This document shows positions 18,280 to 27,739 of a stretch of 34,334 nucleotides of DNA, piece by piece. The stretch is from M55B132 sp964508895 (lineage in GTDB: Bacteria > Bacteroidota > Bacteroidia > Bacteroidales > B18-G4). The notes below the pieces were generated by a model. It searched no databases and had not been told where the DNA came from. It saw only the letters and a list, made by a program, of their open reading frames with translations. Made by a program: the position numbers and the translations under genes. Location of the stretch: positions 1 to 34,334 of the forward strand of contig CAZDWF010000023.1 in the NCBI GenBank assembly GCA_964508895.1. The letters run 5' to 3'. How positions within the stretch are numbered: position 1 is the stretch's first letter; every line of letters begins with the position of its first letter.

Positions 18280-21200
18280 AATGGAAATGACTGGAACATT
18301 AAATATATACTATCAAAGAATAATTGACCTGATTCTTGAATTATATGAGGAAGATTTCAAGAATGCAATACCAGGTCATTGCATGAAAATAACTGGATTA
18401 GGACTAAATGAATTAGAGTTCCTGTGGGATGATATACATGAGAAATATCCTTCAATAGATTCATACATAGTTAACGAAGAAAATGCTGAAAGTGAGAAGT
18501 ATATTTCAGCAACAAAACTCGTAGAGTTAAGAAATAAACAGGAAGCTCCATTATTGGTTTTAATCCCTTCGAACAGTCGAACTGCCGCTGAAGATTCATA
18601 TGGCAATGCAACTTTTAAGGAAATCTCATTAATTGGATTAGAAAGCAGGCTTTTAGAAGATCTTATCAGTGATATTCCTGATGAGTATTCAGAGCTAATT
18701 AAAGATGAAATACTTCTGTATCTAGATTCAAATCAGCTTAGCACCGTGAGTGTCATTAAATATTTGCTCACCCTGGAACAGGAGGGATACTCCGCGAAAT
18801 CTGTTGGCAACAATATTTATCTGCTGGGTTTAATACCTGATGAAAAGTTAATTGATGAAAAAGATAAGGTAAGATCTCGGTTAAACTTTAATATTGAAAG
18901 TGTTAGTCTACTCAGCTCCTTTAGTAAGCCTCTATATGACAGGATTGCAGAATTATCAATTGAGCCTAATACAATTCAGAAAGATTTGGTGAGATTCATT
19001 AAAACAGAAACAGGTGCTAGAAATGTTGATGATGTTTGTCGTTTGATTTTTGAAAAGTATCCAGAATTAAACTTTACCTATTGGCAAATTCCAGACTTGG
19101 ATTTTACTCATATTAAACTATTTACCCACGAAATTAAGTCACCTAATTTCGTAACAGAGGAAGATGGTAAAGTATTGCGTGTGGAGGAAGGTAAGACAGC
19201 TAAGATCAAAGTCAGGTTTAGTACTGTTCCACCACCAAAAGATATTTCAGATTTGAGGTATTTTAAGATAATCCTTATGGCTGTTGAAGGTGGTGCAGGG
19301 GAGGAGGTAACAGTTTTGAGAAAATTAAAGAACACTGCTTCAAAACGCCCTTACAGGGAAGCATCTGTTGAACTAAATTCCAACATGATTGAAGAAGGTT
19401 CTTACTTTATAAAAGTACTTGCGGAGGATGATATTGGCAACATTTTAAATGCTGACGATGATTTCAAGGATTTAAAAATCCAGAAGGCATGGGAAGAAGC
19501 GTTAACGGAGAATGAAGATACTCCAAAGTCTGACTTTCCATTCAAACTAACATGCGATTCAGAGGATTTTGACTACATAATAGAAGAAGCTATTGACAAA
19601 CCAGAAAACCAACGTAGGGATAAACTAAACAATGTTCTGCAAGCGTATTTTAAATATCGAATTGATAAATTAAAATCACAAGATGAGGTTAGTAAACCTT
19701 TACCATCTGAGGACTCAAATTTGTGGTTAACGGATCTGTCTAAGCATACCTCAACGTTTTATATAAATTATTCAGAAAGACATAATTTCCAGATAAATCT
19801 TTCATCTAAGCTAAGGATAATCGAAGATCATTTTATTAAGCATAGTAATTCATTTGGGTATGTAAAAGGATCATTAAGTAGCAATTCTGCCTCAGTTGGT
19901 TTTGAGGCGATCAAGTTTATTGAAAGCGAACTTACCAGTATAATCCCAAACCCGATCTTAAAGCTCAGGAGGGATGTCTTTCAATCAATTAAAGAATCAA
20001 ATGAAACAAATGATGGCGTTTTTGAAACAGCTGATCTCTTTAATTTCCTTGATAAGATAAAAGATTACATTGCAAAATATACGGAGTGGACATCCTCATT
20101 GAAAAGCCAGGTTTCTAGTACAGAGCTAAATCCAGACGAGAAGGACAAGATTCAGCACTTCCTTACGGAGCTGCAAATTTTAGATATCGCTAAAATAAAA
20201 ACAAAACTTCCAGATGGTCAACCGATCGAAGCACTATTGCTTTCACCATTGCACCCTATAAGGCTAATATGGACAGTTCAACTCTTCGAGGTGTTTAATG
20301 ATTGGGAGGGAAAGACAAGAGAATATTCAGGCTATTTAGATGACTGGACAAATCATTTAGAAAGAATTTTTGAAGGACAATTATTTCCTGAAAACAATCC
20401 CCTTGTTTTATTGGATCCTTCTTCATTCCGGAGCTATCATTACTCTGGTGAACTAGCATATGGATGGGGACTATATTTAAATGATCTAGAGGATGCATCA
20501 AAAGATGGATTGACTTCGATTTCTAGACAACTAAAACATTATTTCCGTCAATTACTTAATATAACAAGGGATTCATTTGTCGAATCTGATGTTAGCCAAA
20601 AACTGGTTGTACGACACATTAAAAACTATCTTGCTCAACATCCATATACCGACAAGCTAATAATAAACTTAATCAATTCCGGTGATGCCTCCGTCTTTGC
20701 AGATTCCTTTGTCGAACTAGAAAAAGAAAAGTCTTTCAGAGAGGTTAAATACGAAGTAAGAATATTTAAAGGCAACGAAAGAATAATTGAACATGGGGAG
20801 GCTTTAAGGAACCTAATTAATCCAGAGTTTAATATCTCAGAAGAAGCAGAAACATTTTCTCAGCCTTCAAAAAATAGATTATTTCCTAAACTTCGGTTTT
20901 CTATTAATAGCATTTCTGAGTTCCTAAAGAGTCCTGCAAAGTTTACCGCTCATTTAAGTTTCTTAATTAGCCCTTTCCCAATATCAATTGAACTCATAAA
21001 ACCATACCATCCTGATAGAAACTTCTATTTGAATGGTTTGTTAGCAGAATCAACTGTAACTACGGATGAAAATGGAAATGAGATAAAATGGAATAGGTTT
21101 ATTCGAGGTAATGATCTTCCCATCAAATATGAAGGGTCAGGTGATATAGGGGTAGCACTATTTGATAATCTCCAAGCATTTATAGCAGGAGCTTTGGCTT

Positions 21201-23680
21201 CAAAACATACTGAGTCAATCCCTTCAACTCAATTAAGATTAAGCGGAGTAGATATGGTGCTGATAACACACCTACATGATTATTCAGATTGGGTAATTAC
21301 TTTTGATAAGAATCTTGGCCCACAAATATTCGATCAACCTTCCAAAAATGATAAAGTGCCATTTCTGTTGGATTATGTGCCTGGTGATGAGTTAGCAGGT
21401 ATCTCATCTTATCTGACTACTCGCCCAACATCAGAGGTTCTAGGATTGTTAGGGCCTCATTTTGAGGAATTTGATCTTAATATTCATCGTATCGAGGACG
21501 AGAAGAAGATAAAGATACTTCTTGAGGATCTGAGAGCTGTAAGTAGTTCTCTAGTTCTACAATTAAACTCATCAAAGAATAAAGCATTTGAGGTTATTGG
21601 ATCTGCTTTTACAAAAAGAGTGCTGGAAAAGAAAGGATTTTTAGAGGAGGCCTTTCTTATACCAATAGATCTTCATCAAAATCTTTTTGATCATCTACCA
21701 AGCGATAGTAAAAGCCGTGCGGATAATTTGTTAGTTTCTATTGATCCGGAGCAAAAGGAGATTTCTATTACGGTAATTGAAATTAAGTGCAGAAAGTCAC
21801 TCAATGATGTAGAGAGTGAGGAACTAAAAGCTAAGATGCACGAACAAATTGAAAATACCATAATTGCCCTACGGATGCACTTTGATCCTGAATATCATTT
21901 GTCCGTAGATAGGCTTGATAGAGAGATAAAGAATAAAGAATTGAAGTCTCTTCTCAGTTTTTACATAGAGAGAGCATATCGTTATGAGTATTTAAGTGAA
22001 AATGCCTACAATAGTTATATTTCTTTCTTGCAATGGTTGGATACTGGGTTCAAACTTAAATTCAACCGGTTAGGCTTCATCTTCAATTTTGCTGCGTCAA
22101 AAAAACATCACAAGGAGATTATCGACCAGGAAACCATCTTTTTCACCTTTGGTGGAAAACTAATCAATGAGATATTAGATCCAGATTCAGATTTGAATAC
22201 AAGAAGATTAGAAGATAATGAGTTAGATGCTGATATTAAATCAGCAATTGGGGCCACTAGTCACCTTAAACCTTTCATGCAAAAGTTCAAGTCAAAAGCT
22301 AAAGAAGCTCAGGAACCTGATGAAAATGATGAAACATCACAGCCTTTTAAATCACACCAAGATGATGATATAGTCGATCTTCCGAAAAAGGCACCTGAAG
22401 AAAAATATAAGGCAAAGGACAAGCATGATGAGGGAGTAAAGGTCAAGCCAGAAAAACCAGATCAAAAGCATGATAAACCCAATTATGATATTATGGTAGG
22501 GAAGAGTTCACCAAGTGACCAGTACGGCATTTTGGGAGAAAGTTTACATGGAAAAAAATTGGCAATTGACCTGAGTGAAACCAATACCATAAGTTTGTTC
22601 GGAGTACAGGGTGGAGGAAAAAGTTATACAATAGGTACTATGACCGAAATGGTGCTAAAACAATTCAGTAATGTAAATGAATTGCCAGCTCCTTTGGCTG
22701 GGGTTATATTTCATTACAGCGAAAGCATGGATTATGCACCTGAATTTACTTCCATGATTAATCCTAATGATAAAGATTCTGAACTCAAGAAGCTGTATGA
22801 ACGATACGGTGCAAAACCAGATAAAATTGAGGATGTTATTATTCTGACTCCTAAGGATAAGGTTGAGGAGAGACAAGTAGAGTATCCTTCTATTCCAGTT
22901 TTACCAATTGCATTCAATTCAAAGGAACTTAATGTTCAGGATTGGCTGTTCCTTCTCGGTGCAGTTGGAAACGATTCTACCTACATTAAACAGCTCAAAG
23001 CGATAATGAAAGAGCAGCGGAAGAATATCACATTAGACGGCATTACTAAAAGTGTGGAGGAATCTGAGCTTTTATCCAACTCGCAAAAAGCTCTAGCACG
23101 TCAAAAGTTGAGTTTTGCACGAGAGTATGTTAATGATGATGTAATGCTTAGAGAAGCATTATTACCAGGTAGATTGATCATAGTTGATTTGCGAGACGAA
23201 TTTATCGTGAAAGATGAAGCATTGGGACTATTTGTAATAATGCTGAATATATTTTCAAGTGTTAAAAATGCTAACGGTGCTCATTTCAACAAATTTATAG
23301 TCTTTGATGAAGCACATAAGTATATGGATAATAAAGACCTGACAGGAAATATCGTGATGGCAATAAGAGAAATGCGACATAAGGGGGTCAGTATCATGAT
23401 AGCAAGTCAGGATCCTCCTAGTTTGCCTAATGAGATTATTGAATTAAGCTCAATGGTATTACTACATAAATTCAATAGTCCACAATGGTTGAAACATATT
23501 CAGAAGTCTATAATTCAACTTTCAACTTTGGGGCCAGCTGATTTGAGCATGCTTACTCCTGGTGAGGGATTTTTATGGGCTACAAAAGCTACCGAAAAGA
23601 GTATAACAACTAAGCCAGTAAAAATATCCACTAGACCTAGAGTTACGAAACATGGTGGAGGCACAATTCGAGCAATATAA
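18269..23680 (+). CDS. Giant HerA/FtsK-like ATPase with embedded PD-(D/E)XK motif (MAD8-like)
   Basis: The protein has 1,803 residues. The C-terminal ~400 residues are a HerA/VirB4-type ATPase: Walker A G1445-V-Q-G-G-G-K1451-S, Walker B F-I-V-F-D1680-E1681-A-H, then IMIASQDP. Just before it, D1159-x11-E1171-I-K1173 in a strand-turn-strand (LLVSIDPEQ... TVIEIKC) has the spacing of a PD-(D/E)XK nuclease. The following helix with repeated acidic/basic residues and an EQIENTIIAL segment supports that fold. The ~1,100 N-terminal residues are unassigned apart from a beta-rich stretch near 300-400. A hydrophilic, charged linker (about 1350-1410) separates nuclease and ATPase. HerA-nuclease fusions or pairs translocate and process DNA, so this is the best effector candidate. 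It is encoded in a coupled operon. Confidence 0.78.
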   Translation: MYSKMEMTGTLNIYYQRIIDLILELYEEDFKNAIPGHCMKITGLGLNELEFLWDDIHEKYPSIDSYIVNEENAESEKYISATKLVELRNKQEAPLLVLIPSNSRTAAEDSYGNATFKEISLIGLESRLLEDLISDIPDEYSELIKDEILLYLDSNQLSTVSVIKYLLTLEQEGYSAKSVGNNIYLLGLIPDEKLIDEKDKVRSRLNFNIESVSLLSSFSKPLYDRIAELSIEPNTIQKDLVRFIKTETGARNVDDVCRLIFEKYPELNFTYWQIPDLDFTHIKLFTHEIKSPNFVTEEDGKVLRVEEGKTAKIKVRFSTVPPPKDISDLRYFKIILMAVEGGAGEEVTVLRKLKNTASKRPYREASVELNSNMIEEGSYFIKVLAEDDIGNILNADDDFKDLKIQKAWEEALTENEDTPKSDFPFKLTCDSEDFDYIIEEAIDKPENQRRDKLNNVLQAYFKYRIDKLKSQDEVSKPLPSEDSNLWLTDLSKHTSTFYINYSERHNFQINLSSKLRIIEDHFIKHSNSFGYVKGSLSSNSASVGFEAIKFIESELTSIIPNPILKLRRDVFQSIKESNETNDGVFETADLFNFLDKIKDYIAKYTEWTSSLKSQVSSTELNPDEKDKIQHFLTELQILDIAKIKTKLPDGQPIEALLLSPLHPIRLIWTVQLFEVFNDWEGKTREYSGYLDDWTNHLERIFEGQLFPENNPLVLLDPSSFRSYHYSGELAYGWGLYLNDLEDASKDGLTSISRQLKHYFRQLLNITRDSFVESDVSQKLVVRHIKNYLAQHPYTDKLIINLINSGDASVFADSFVELEKEKSFREVKYEVRIFKGNERIIEHGEALRNLINPEFNISEEAETFSQPSKNRLFPKLRFSINSISEFLKSPAKFTAHLSFLISPFPISIELIKPYHPDRNFYLNGLLAESTVTTDENGNEIKWNRFIRGNDLPIKYEGSGDIGVALFDNLQAFIAGALASKHTESIPSTQLRLSGVDMVLITHLHDYSDWVITFDKNLGPQIFDQPSKNDKVPFLLDYVPGDELAGISSYLTTRPTSEVLGLLGPHFEEFDLNIHRIEDEKKIKILLEDLRAVSSSLVLQLNSSKNKAFEVIGSAFTKRVLEKKGFLEEAFLIPIDLHQNLFDHLPSDSKSRADNLLVSIDPEQKEISITVIEIKCRKSLNDVESEELKAKMHEQIENTIIALRMHFDPEYHLSVDRLDREIKNKELKSLLSFYIERAYRYEYLSENAYNSYISFLQWLDTGFKLKFNRLGFIFNFAASKKHHKEIIDQETIFFTFGGKLINEILDPDSDLNTRRLEDNELDADIKSAIGATSHLKPFMQKFKSKAKEAQEPDENDETSQPFKSHQDDDIVDLPKKAPEEKYKAKDKHDEGVKVKPEKPDQKHDKPNYDIMVGKSSPSDQYGILGESLHGKKLAIDLSETNTISLFGVQGGGKSYTIGTMTEMVLKQFSNVNELPAPLAGVIFHYSESMDYAPEFTSMINPNDKDSELKKLYERYGAKPDKIEDVIILTPKDKVEERQVEYPSIPVLPIAFNSKELNVQDWLFLLGAVGNDSTYIKQLKAIMKEQRKNITLDGITKSVEESELLSNSQKALARQKLSFAREYVNDDVMLREALLPGRLIIVDLRDEFIVKDEALGLFVIMLNIFSSVKNANGAHFNKFIVFDEAHKYMDNKDLTGNIVMAIREMRHKGVSIMIASQDPPSLPNEIIELSSMVLLHKFNSPQWLKHIQKSIIQLSTLGPADLSMLTPGEGFLWATKATEKSITTKPVKISTRPRVTKHGGGTIRAI

Positions 23681-23688
23681 ATTTGTAA

Positions 23689-24399
23689 ATGAGGTTAATA
23701 GCTTTTTCACATATAGGTAAGCGAGAAGTTAACCAGGATCTAGTTTTGAAAGAACGTTTAGGCCCAGGCACTTATTTTTTTCTAATCGCTGATGGTATGG
23801 GTGGATATGAAAGGGGTGAAGTTGCCGCTCGTTTGGTTGCAGAGAATGTTCATACTTTTCTTTTAAATGCTGCTAATATTGATGCTGAACAGATTCAAAA
23901 GGCAATTAATAAAGCAAACCTTGCTATTCGACAACATAAAGAAAAATATTCTCAAAGGATTGGTGCTACCGTTGGTGGGATAATTCTTACTCCAGGAAAA
24001 GCATTCTGCTTTTGGGTAGGTGATGTGAAAATCTTTCACTTTCATAACAAACGTTTAGTGAAAGAATCTAAATCACATACCCTAATGAATGAAGTTATTC
24101 AGAATGGATCAATAAGGGATCCCAAATATATAGTCAAGTATAAGCATGTTGTAACCAGGTCAGTACAAGGAGAGGTAGAACTTTCAAAGATTGATAGCTT
24201 TGAGGTTAATAATATCACTGTGGATGATATGTTTGTGATTTGCTCTGATGGTGTACATGACTTATTAGAAGGGATTCAGATCCAAGCGATAATAAACACT
24301 TCCCAATCAATTAATGATGCTTTCTCTTTAATAGAGGAAAGGATGAAAATTGAAGCAAAGGATAATTCTTCTTTGATAGCTATTCAATTAGATAAATAA
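23689..24399 (+). CDS. PP2C-family serine/threonine phosphatase
   Basis: The protein has 236 residues, the size of a minimal bacterial PP2C. Metal-binding and catalytic motifs are in order: N15-Q-D17, A-D35-G-M-G-G39, G-A-T-V-G-G, W-V-G-D-V-K, C-S-D-G-V-H-D, and D-N near the C-terminus. It lacks membrane or sensor domains. It is the last gene of the plus-strand operon, 8 nt after the giant ATPase. With the protein-kinase gene in the same operon, it most simply reverses phosphorylation by that kinase, a resting-state or off-switch. A phosphatase is not part of the eight-gene MADS as I recall it, so it marks a variant. BREX type 2 and Pgl systems use PglZ, which is an unrelated fold. Confidence 0.85.
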   Translation: MRLIAFSHIGKREVNQDLVLKERLGPGTYFFLIADGMGGYERGEVAARLVAENVHTFLLNAANIDAEQIQKAINKANLAIRQHKEKYSQRIGATVGGIILTPGKAFCFWVGDVKIFHFHNKRLVKESKSHTLMNEVIQNGSIRDPKYIVKYKHVVTRSVQGEVELSKIDSFEVNNITVDDMFVICSDGVHDLLEGIQIQAIINTSQSINDAFSLIEERMKIEAKDNSSLIAIQLDK

Positions 24400-24418
24400 C
24401 AAACATTTTTGTTAGGGA

Positions 24419-25333
24419 CTATGGAGCGGTAATGTACCTTTCTTTAAATTTCTGCATAATACCAGAAATCCTAGCAGATTTTGATTCTATTGCTCTTTCA
24501 ACGACTTCTTCAAGAGCAATCTTCATAACAGTATCATTGTTTTGAAGCAAATGAGATTGAAGGTCTTCAATTTCTCTTATAGAAATTTTGTCTTCTTCTG
24601 GAGATACTACAACATTTGCAAAATGTTTGAATTTGTTTTTCTTGGCATAGACAAAGGTTAAAAGATAATTCCGATGAATTTGTTGATAACCATTGTCAAT
24701 CAAATAGGTAACGAGTTCTTGGTCGAAGATCCTTTTATTTTTTATTATGTCATTTTTAAGAGATGATTTCGAGGATGTATTGGTGCCTAATACGTCAGTG
24801 TATTTCGTTTCAATGCTTATAATGCCTCTTTTGCCCTCTTCATCTTCAGTGATAATCATAGCATCGAAAGCAGACTTATCATCTGTATAATCAGATATTG
24901 GAATAGGAATAAACTCAACATCAATATAAGTCACATTGCTGATCCAATTAATCTCCTGGAACATTGCTTTTATTACCCTGGATACCTCCGCTTGGTCATC
25001 AAGAAGCATAACTCTAAGATCAGCAAACAGATTGAAACACATTGGCATACTGCTTAACATATTGTTGAATAACCTAAATTCATCAATAGTCATATCCTTG
25101 ATTACCTGCCGGTCCAAGGCCTTTTGTTTAGCATATTTAAAAGCAGTGTCGGAAATGAAATTCAAACCCGTCTTATCCCCATCAACTAGCATGTTGCCAT
25201 ATTCAGTTTTTGAATTTATGTTAGGTCCAGTCCCATATGGTGCTGCTAAAACATTCGCTCGATACTCTGATTGGAGTTTTCTATACTTCCTTGTGAAGGA
25301 ATTGTCTGATTTTGATTGTGGGCCGATTTTCAT
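24419..25333 (-). CDS. PD-(D/E)XK nuclease, PGN_0703-like
   Basis: The protein has 304 residues from the ATG at 25333 (a TTG two codons upstream at 25339 is possible but weaker). The nuclease core reads F-D157-A-M-I-I-T, a turn, then I-S-I-E175-T-K177, giving D-x17-E-x-K of PD-(D/E)XK enzymes. After it come Q-E-L-V-T-Y-L and a strand NYLLTFVYAKK typical of this superfamily. The overall layout recalls PGN_0703-type restriction-endonuclease-like proteins known in Bacteroidota. It is the second gene of a two-gene minus-strand unit, 7 nt after the PIN gene, and ends 19 nt from the phosphatase gene, convergent to it. It may be an extra effector or a separate system. Confidence 0.75.
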   Translation of the reverse strand: MKIGPQSKSDNSFTRKYRKLQSEYRANVLAAPYGTGPNINSKTEYGNMLVDGDKTGLNFISDTAFKYAKQKALDRQVIKDMTIDEFRLFNNMLSSMPMCFNLFADLRVMLLDDQAEVSRVIKAMFQEINWISNVTYIDVEFIPIPISDYTDDKSAFDAMIITEDEEGKRGIISIETKYTDVLGTNTSSKSSLKNDIIKNKRIFDQELVTYLIDNGYQQIHRNYLLTFVYAKKNKFKHFANVVVSPEEDKISIREIEDLQSHLLQNNDTVMKIALEEVVERAIESKSARISGIMQKFKERYITAP

Positions 25334-25340
25334 AATCAAA

Positions 25341-27362
25341 TTAAGCTAGACTTCTAATAATAAATCCAAGAGTAGTCAGTGCACCTGCTATTAATATCCA
25401 CTTCTTCTTACTTGGAAAAATAAAGTACAACATTGTAGAGATAATAAATAATTGAACAGAAATATTAAAAAAGACTGGTCGCTGAAATTTCTCCAGCCAT
25501 GTTGCATAAAAACTAAATTTATTAAACCACAGAACTAAAGACAGACTAATGCCAGAGGTAAAAAGTAGGATGACTAAAATTAAATGTTTTAGCTTTTTTA
25601 TTTTAACATTAAGTGAATCTGTGGTGTCATCTAAATCACGCTCTTTAGAACTTATTTCTGTTTTTAGTTGATCAATCTCAGCATCTTTTGTTTTAATGTC
25701 TTCGTCACGATCTTTTAGTTTTCTATCATATTTTCTTTGTAGTTCAATAAAATTCTTATCCGGCGTAGAAAAGAATTTGGTGTACTCATGAATTACCTCA
25801 GCCTTATTTTCTTCAGTTAGTCCTCCTCCTTTTAGTATATTCTTCTTGATGTGGAATGTGGCTTTTCTGACAAATTCTGGCGGTATCTCTTTTGCCTTTA
25901 TATCGAATCCAATTAACAGTTTTAAATCTTCATAGCTAAATAACTGTTCTTGTGGTAAAAGATCCTTTGCGATTAATTCACTGAACAAGTCTGCAAATTC
26001 CCCTTTTAATGCCTGACTTTCAATGAAAGGAGAAATAGTTTGCAATATTGATAAAAGACGTATCGAATATGGAGGAGCACCTTCTTCTCTTCTGTATGCA
26101 CCATGTTCAATAATAGAATGATCCATTGTTAAAAACCAAGCAGATGTTTCATCCCCATCTTTTCGATTATTGTTTACCAGGAAATAGTGATATGCGTCAT
26201 GAAATAGGGCTCGTTCATCTTTTGCAGGGTAAAGTTTTCTGTATTTTCTATCATATTCCTCAATTTCTTTTGTTATTTCATCCAATTCTGCTTTATCAAA
26301 TAAATCATCTCCATTTTGGTATTCAATAAACATAACTCCCATTTCGGATAATCTTTTTGCATTTTCAGAATCTTTAACATCTGTTGATTCTTTCTTTGCC
26401 TTATTATGGCTTGTTTGAATGATGTTTTCTCTAACCTCATGAAGTAGTTCTTCTGGAATTATCTCTTCACCCAAATCCAAATCTTCCATATAATCCTGAA
26501 CACGAGCATGGATCTCTGCGATAGTTAATTCTGTGGCTGCAAACTGTATTTCAAGTTTGTCAGAGTTTTTAAGAATTTCTCGAAATTCATTATGCCTTTT
26601 TGATTTTGAGAATGCAATAGTCATAATGAAATTCGTGTCCAAATATATCACTGATCCCTTGTAAATATTTTGGGAAAGAAAATCAATTGGTAAATCAAGA
26701 CCAAGTAATCTAGATTGATAATATTTGTTACAAATACTAAATGCTAAATTATTTAAACAAGGATCTCTTCTGTCAAAGAGAGCACTAATTGAATCTGCAA
26801 GATCAGTAGGAGGAATGGAAACATCATATTTCTTGATAGTATCGTCGCATATAGCTTGTAGTTCTTTTGCTGGAACAAACGCTGTTGCATCACCGATTCC
26901 AGCTAGTTGACCAGCATAAGCATAGCCATATCTTGACATCAGTGAAGAAACAGTATCTAATAAAAGATTTTCTATAATTGTTCTATTATCTTCATTTACA
27001 TAGTCAAAAAATAATTCATCAACAGAATCTGAAAGGAAGCTATCAATCATTACTTTTTGTTCTTCAATTTTGTTAACCAAAATTTGGGATATATCAAACC
27101 GTGCATCATTGATATTATGTTTTGAACCAGATGATATTTCTATGTAGCAATTTTCTTCTGATCTTTTAAGTGATTTAGTAATTTCTTCAATCCGGATAGG
27201 AAATTCGGAATTAATAGATTCATATAATTCACGAATAGTAAAATTCTTTAAGTCTTTACTGACAATCAAATGAAGAATTATTGTATCAATTGCTTTGCAT
27301 CTTGCAAACTCAGTTGTTTGCGAAAGTGTTAAAACTGCGGAGGAGTATACTAGGTTTTCCAT
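25341..27362 (-). CDS. PIN-domain nuclease with coiled coil and C-terminal membrane anchor
   Basis: The protein has 673 residues. Residues 1-230 are helical and unassigned. From 238 a PIN domain is visible: V-I-Y-L-D242-T-N-F, T-E-L-T-I-A-E283-I, the acidic H-D389-A-Y segment, and F-L-T-M-D414-H-S-I, i.e. the acidic residues of PIN RNases. An insert of about 90 residues separates the halves. Residues 540-592 form a charged coiled coil, followed by three hydrophobic segments (about 593-613, 630-650, 653-672). This places the nuclease at the cytoplasmic face of the membrane. Large membrane-tethered PIN proteins are not typical VapC toxins. The gene pairs with the downstream PD-(D/E)XK gene, and membrane tethering plus RNase suggests an abortive-infection effector (inference). 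Confidence 0.7.
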   Translation of the reverse strand: MENLVYSSAVLTLSQTTEFARCKAIDTIILHLIVSKDLKNFTIRELYESINSEFPIRIEEITKSLKRSEENCYIEISSGSKHNINDARFDISQILVNKIEEQKVMIDSFLSDSVDELFFDYVNEDNRTIIENLLLDTVSSLMSRYGYAYAGQLAGIGDATAFVPAKELQAICDDTIKKYDVSIPPTDLADSISALFDRRDPCLNNLAFSICNKYYQSRLLGLDLPIDFLSQNIYKGSVIYLDTNFIMTIAFSKSKRHNEFREILKNSDKLEIQFAATELTIAEIHARVQDYMEDLDLGEEIIPEELLHEVRENIIQTSHNKAKKESTDVKDSENAKRLSEMGVMFIEYQNGDDLFDKAELDEITKEIEEYDRKYRKLYPAKDERALFHDAYHYFLVNNNRKDGDETSAWFLTMDHSIIEHGAYRREEGAPPYSIRLLSILQTISPFIESQALKGEFADLFSELIAKDLLPQEQLFSYEDLKLLIGFDIKAKEIPPEFVRKATFHIKKNILKGGGLTEENKAEVIHEYTKFFSTPDKNFIELQRKYDRKLKDRDEDIKTKDAEIDQLKTEISSKERDLDDTTDSLNVKIKKLKHLILVILLFTSGISLSLVLWFNKFSFYATWLEKFQRPVFFNISVQLFIISTMLYFIFPSKKKWILIAGALTTLGFIIRSLA

Positions 27363-27699
27363 TTGAATTAGTTTGGTTTTTCTGTACAGCAGATGAGGTG
27401 GATATTTGACTTCAATACTCTAATAAATTCGATTACTGCCTTTTAGAAATGGTTTTTATTTTTCACATATATTTTACAGAGAATTATGGCAATTTAATGA
27501 AACTAAATAAACTAAAAGTACTTATGGTGAATGAAATCAAAAAAAAAATTAGAAATACTTATTTTCTCTAAAACTTTTTCCTTTTTTTCAGTATAATATA
27601 TTAGAGGTTCTCAATTGCTGGACAATAATGACCTCAGTTGTGGTTAGGAACGACCTCTTCCAATTCGAATTAAGAAAACCACAGGGTTACTATTAGTCA

Positions 27700-27726
27700 T
27701 TTTTTGCAGCAATTGCAGCAAAAAAA
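27700..27726. promoter_or_regulatory. Inverted repeat upstream of the HTH gene (possible operator)
   Basis: ttttttgc (27700-27707) pairs with gcaaaaaa (27718-27725) around a CAATTG centre, 14 nt before the ATG at 27740. The spacer 27363-27739 has no gene. It also holds an AGAGGT/ACCTCT inverted pair near 27602 and 27655. Autoregulation by the HTH protein is plausible but unproven. Confidence 0.3.
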
Positions 27727-27739
27727 TATTAAAACTAAA

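Noticed and set aside
8423..24399. Classical type I restriction-modification system
   Set aside because: Methylase and S subunit are present, but no HsdR with DEAD-box helicase motifs occurs anywhere in the window, and the kinase, PP2C and HerA-like proteins are foreign to type I systems.
8423..24399. BREX type 2/Pgl or DISARM
   Set aside because: The kinase resembles PglW, but PglZ, BrxC/PglY-type and BrxL genes are not seen; DISARM's SNF2-like helicase (DrmD) and DUF1998 gene are also missing.
27704..27739. TTG start for the HTH gene
   Set aside because: The TTG lies inside an inverted repeat and adds a low-complexity Q/K segment. The ATG at 27740 is better.
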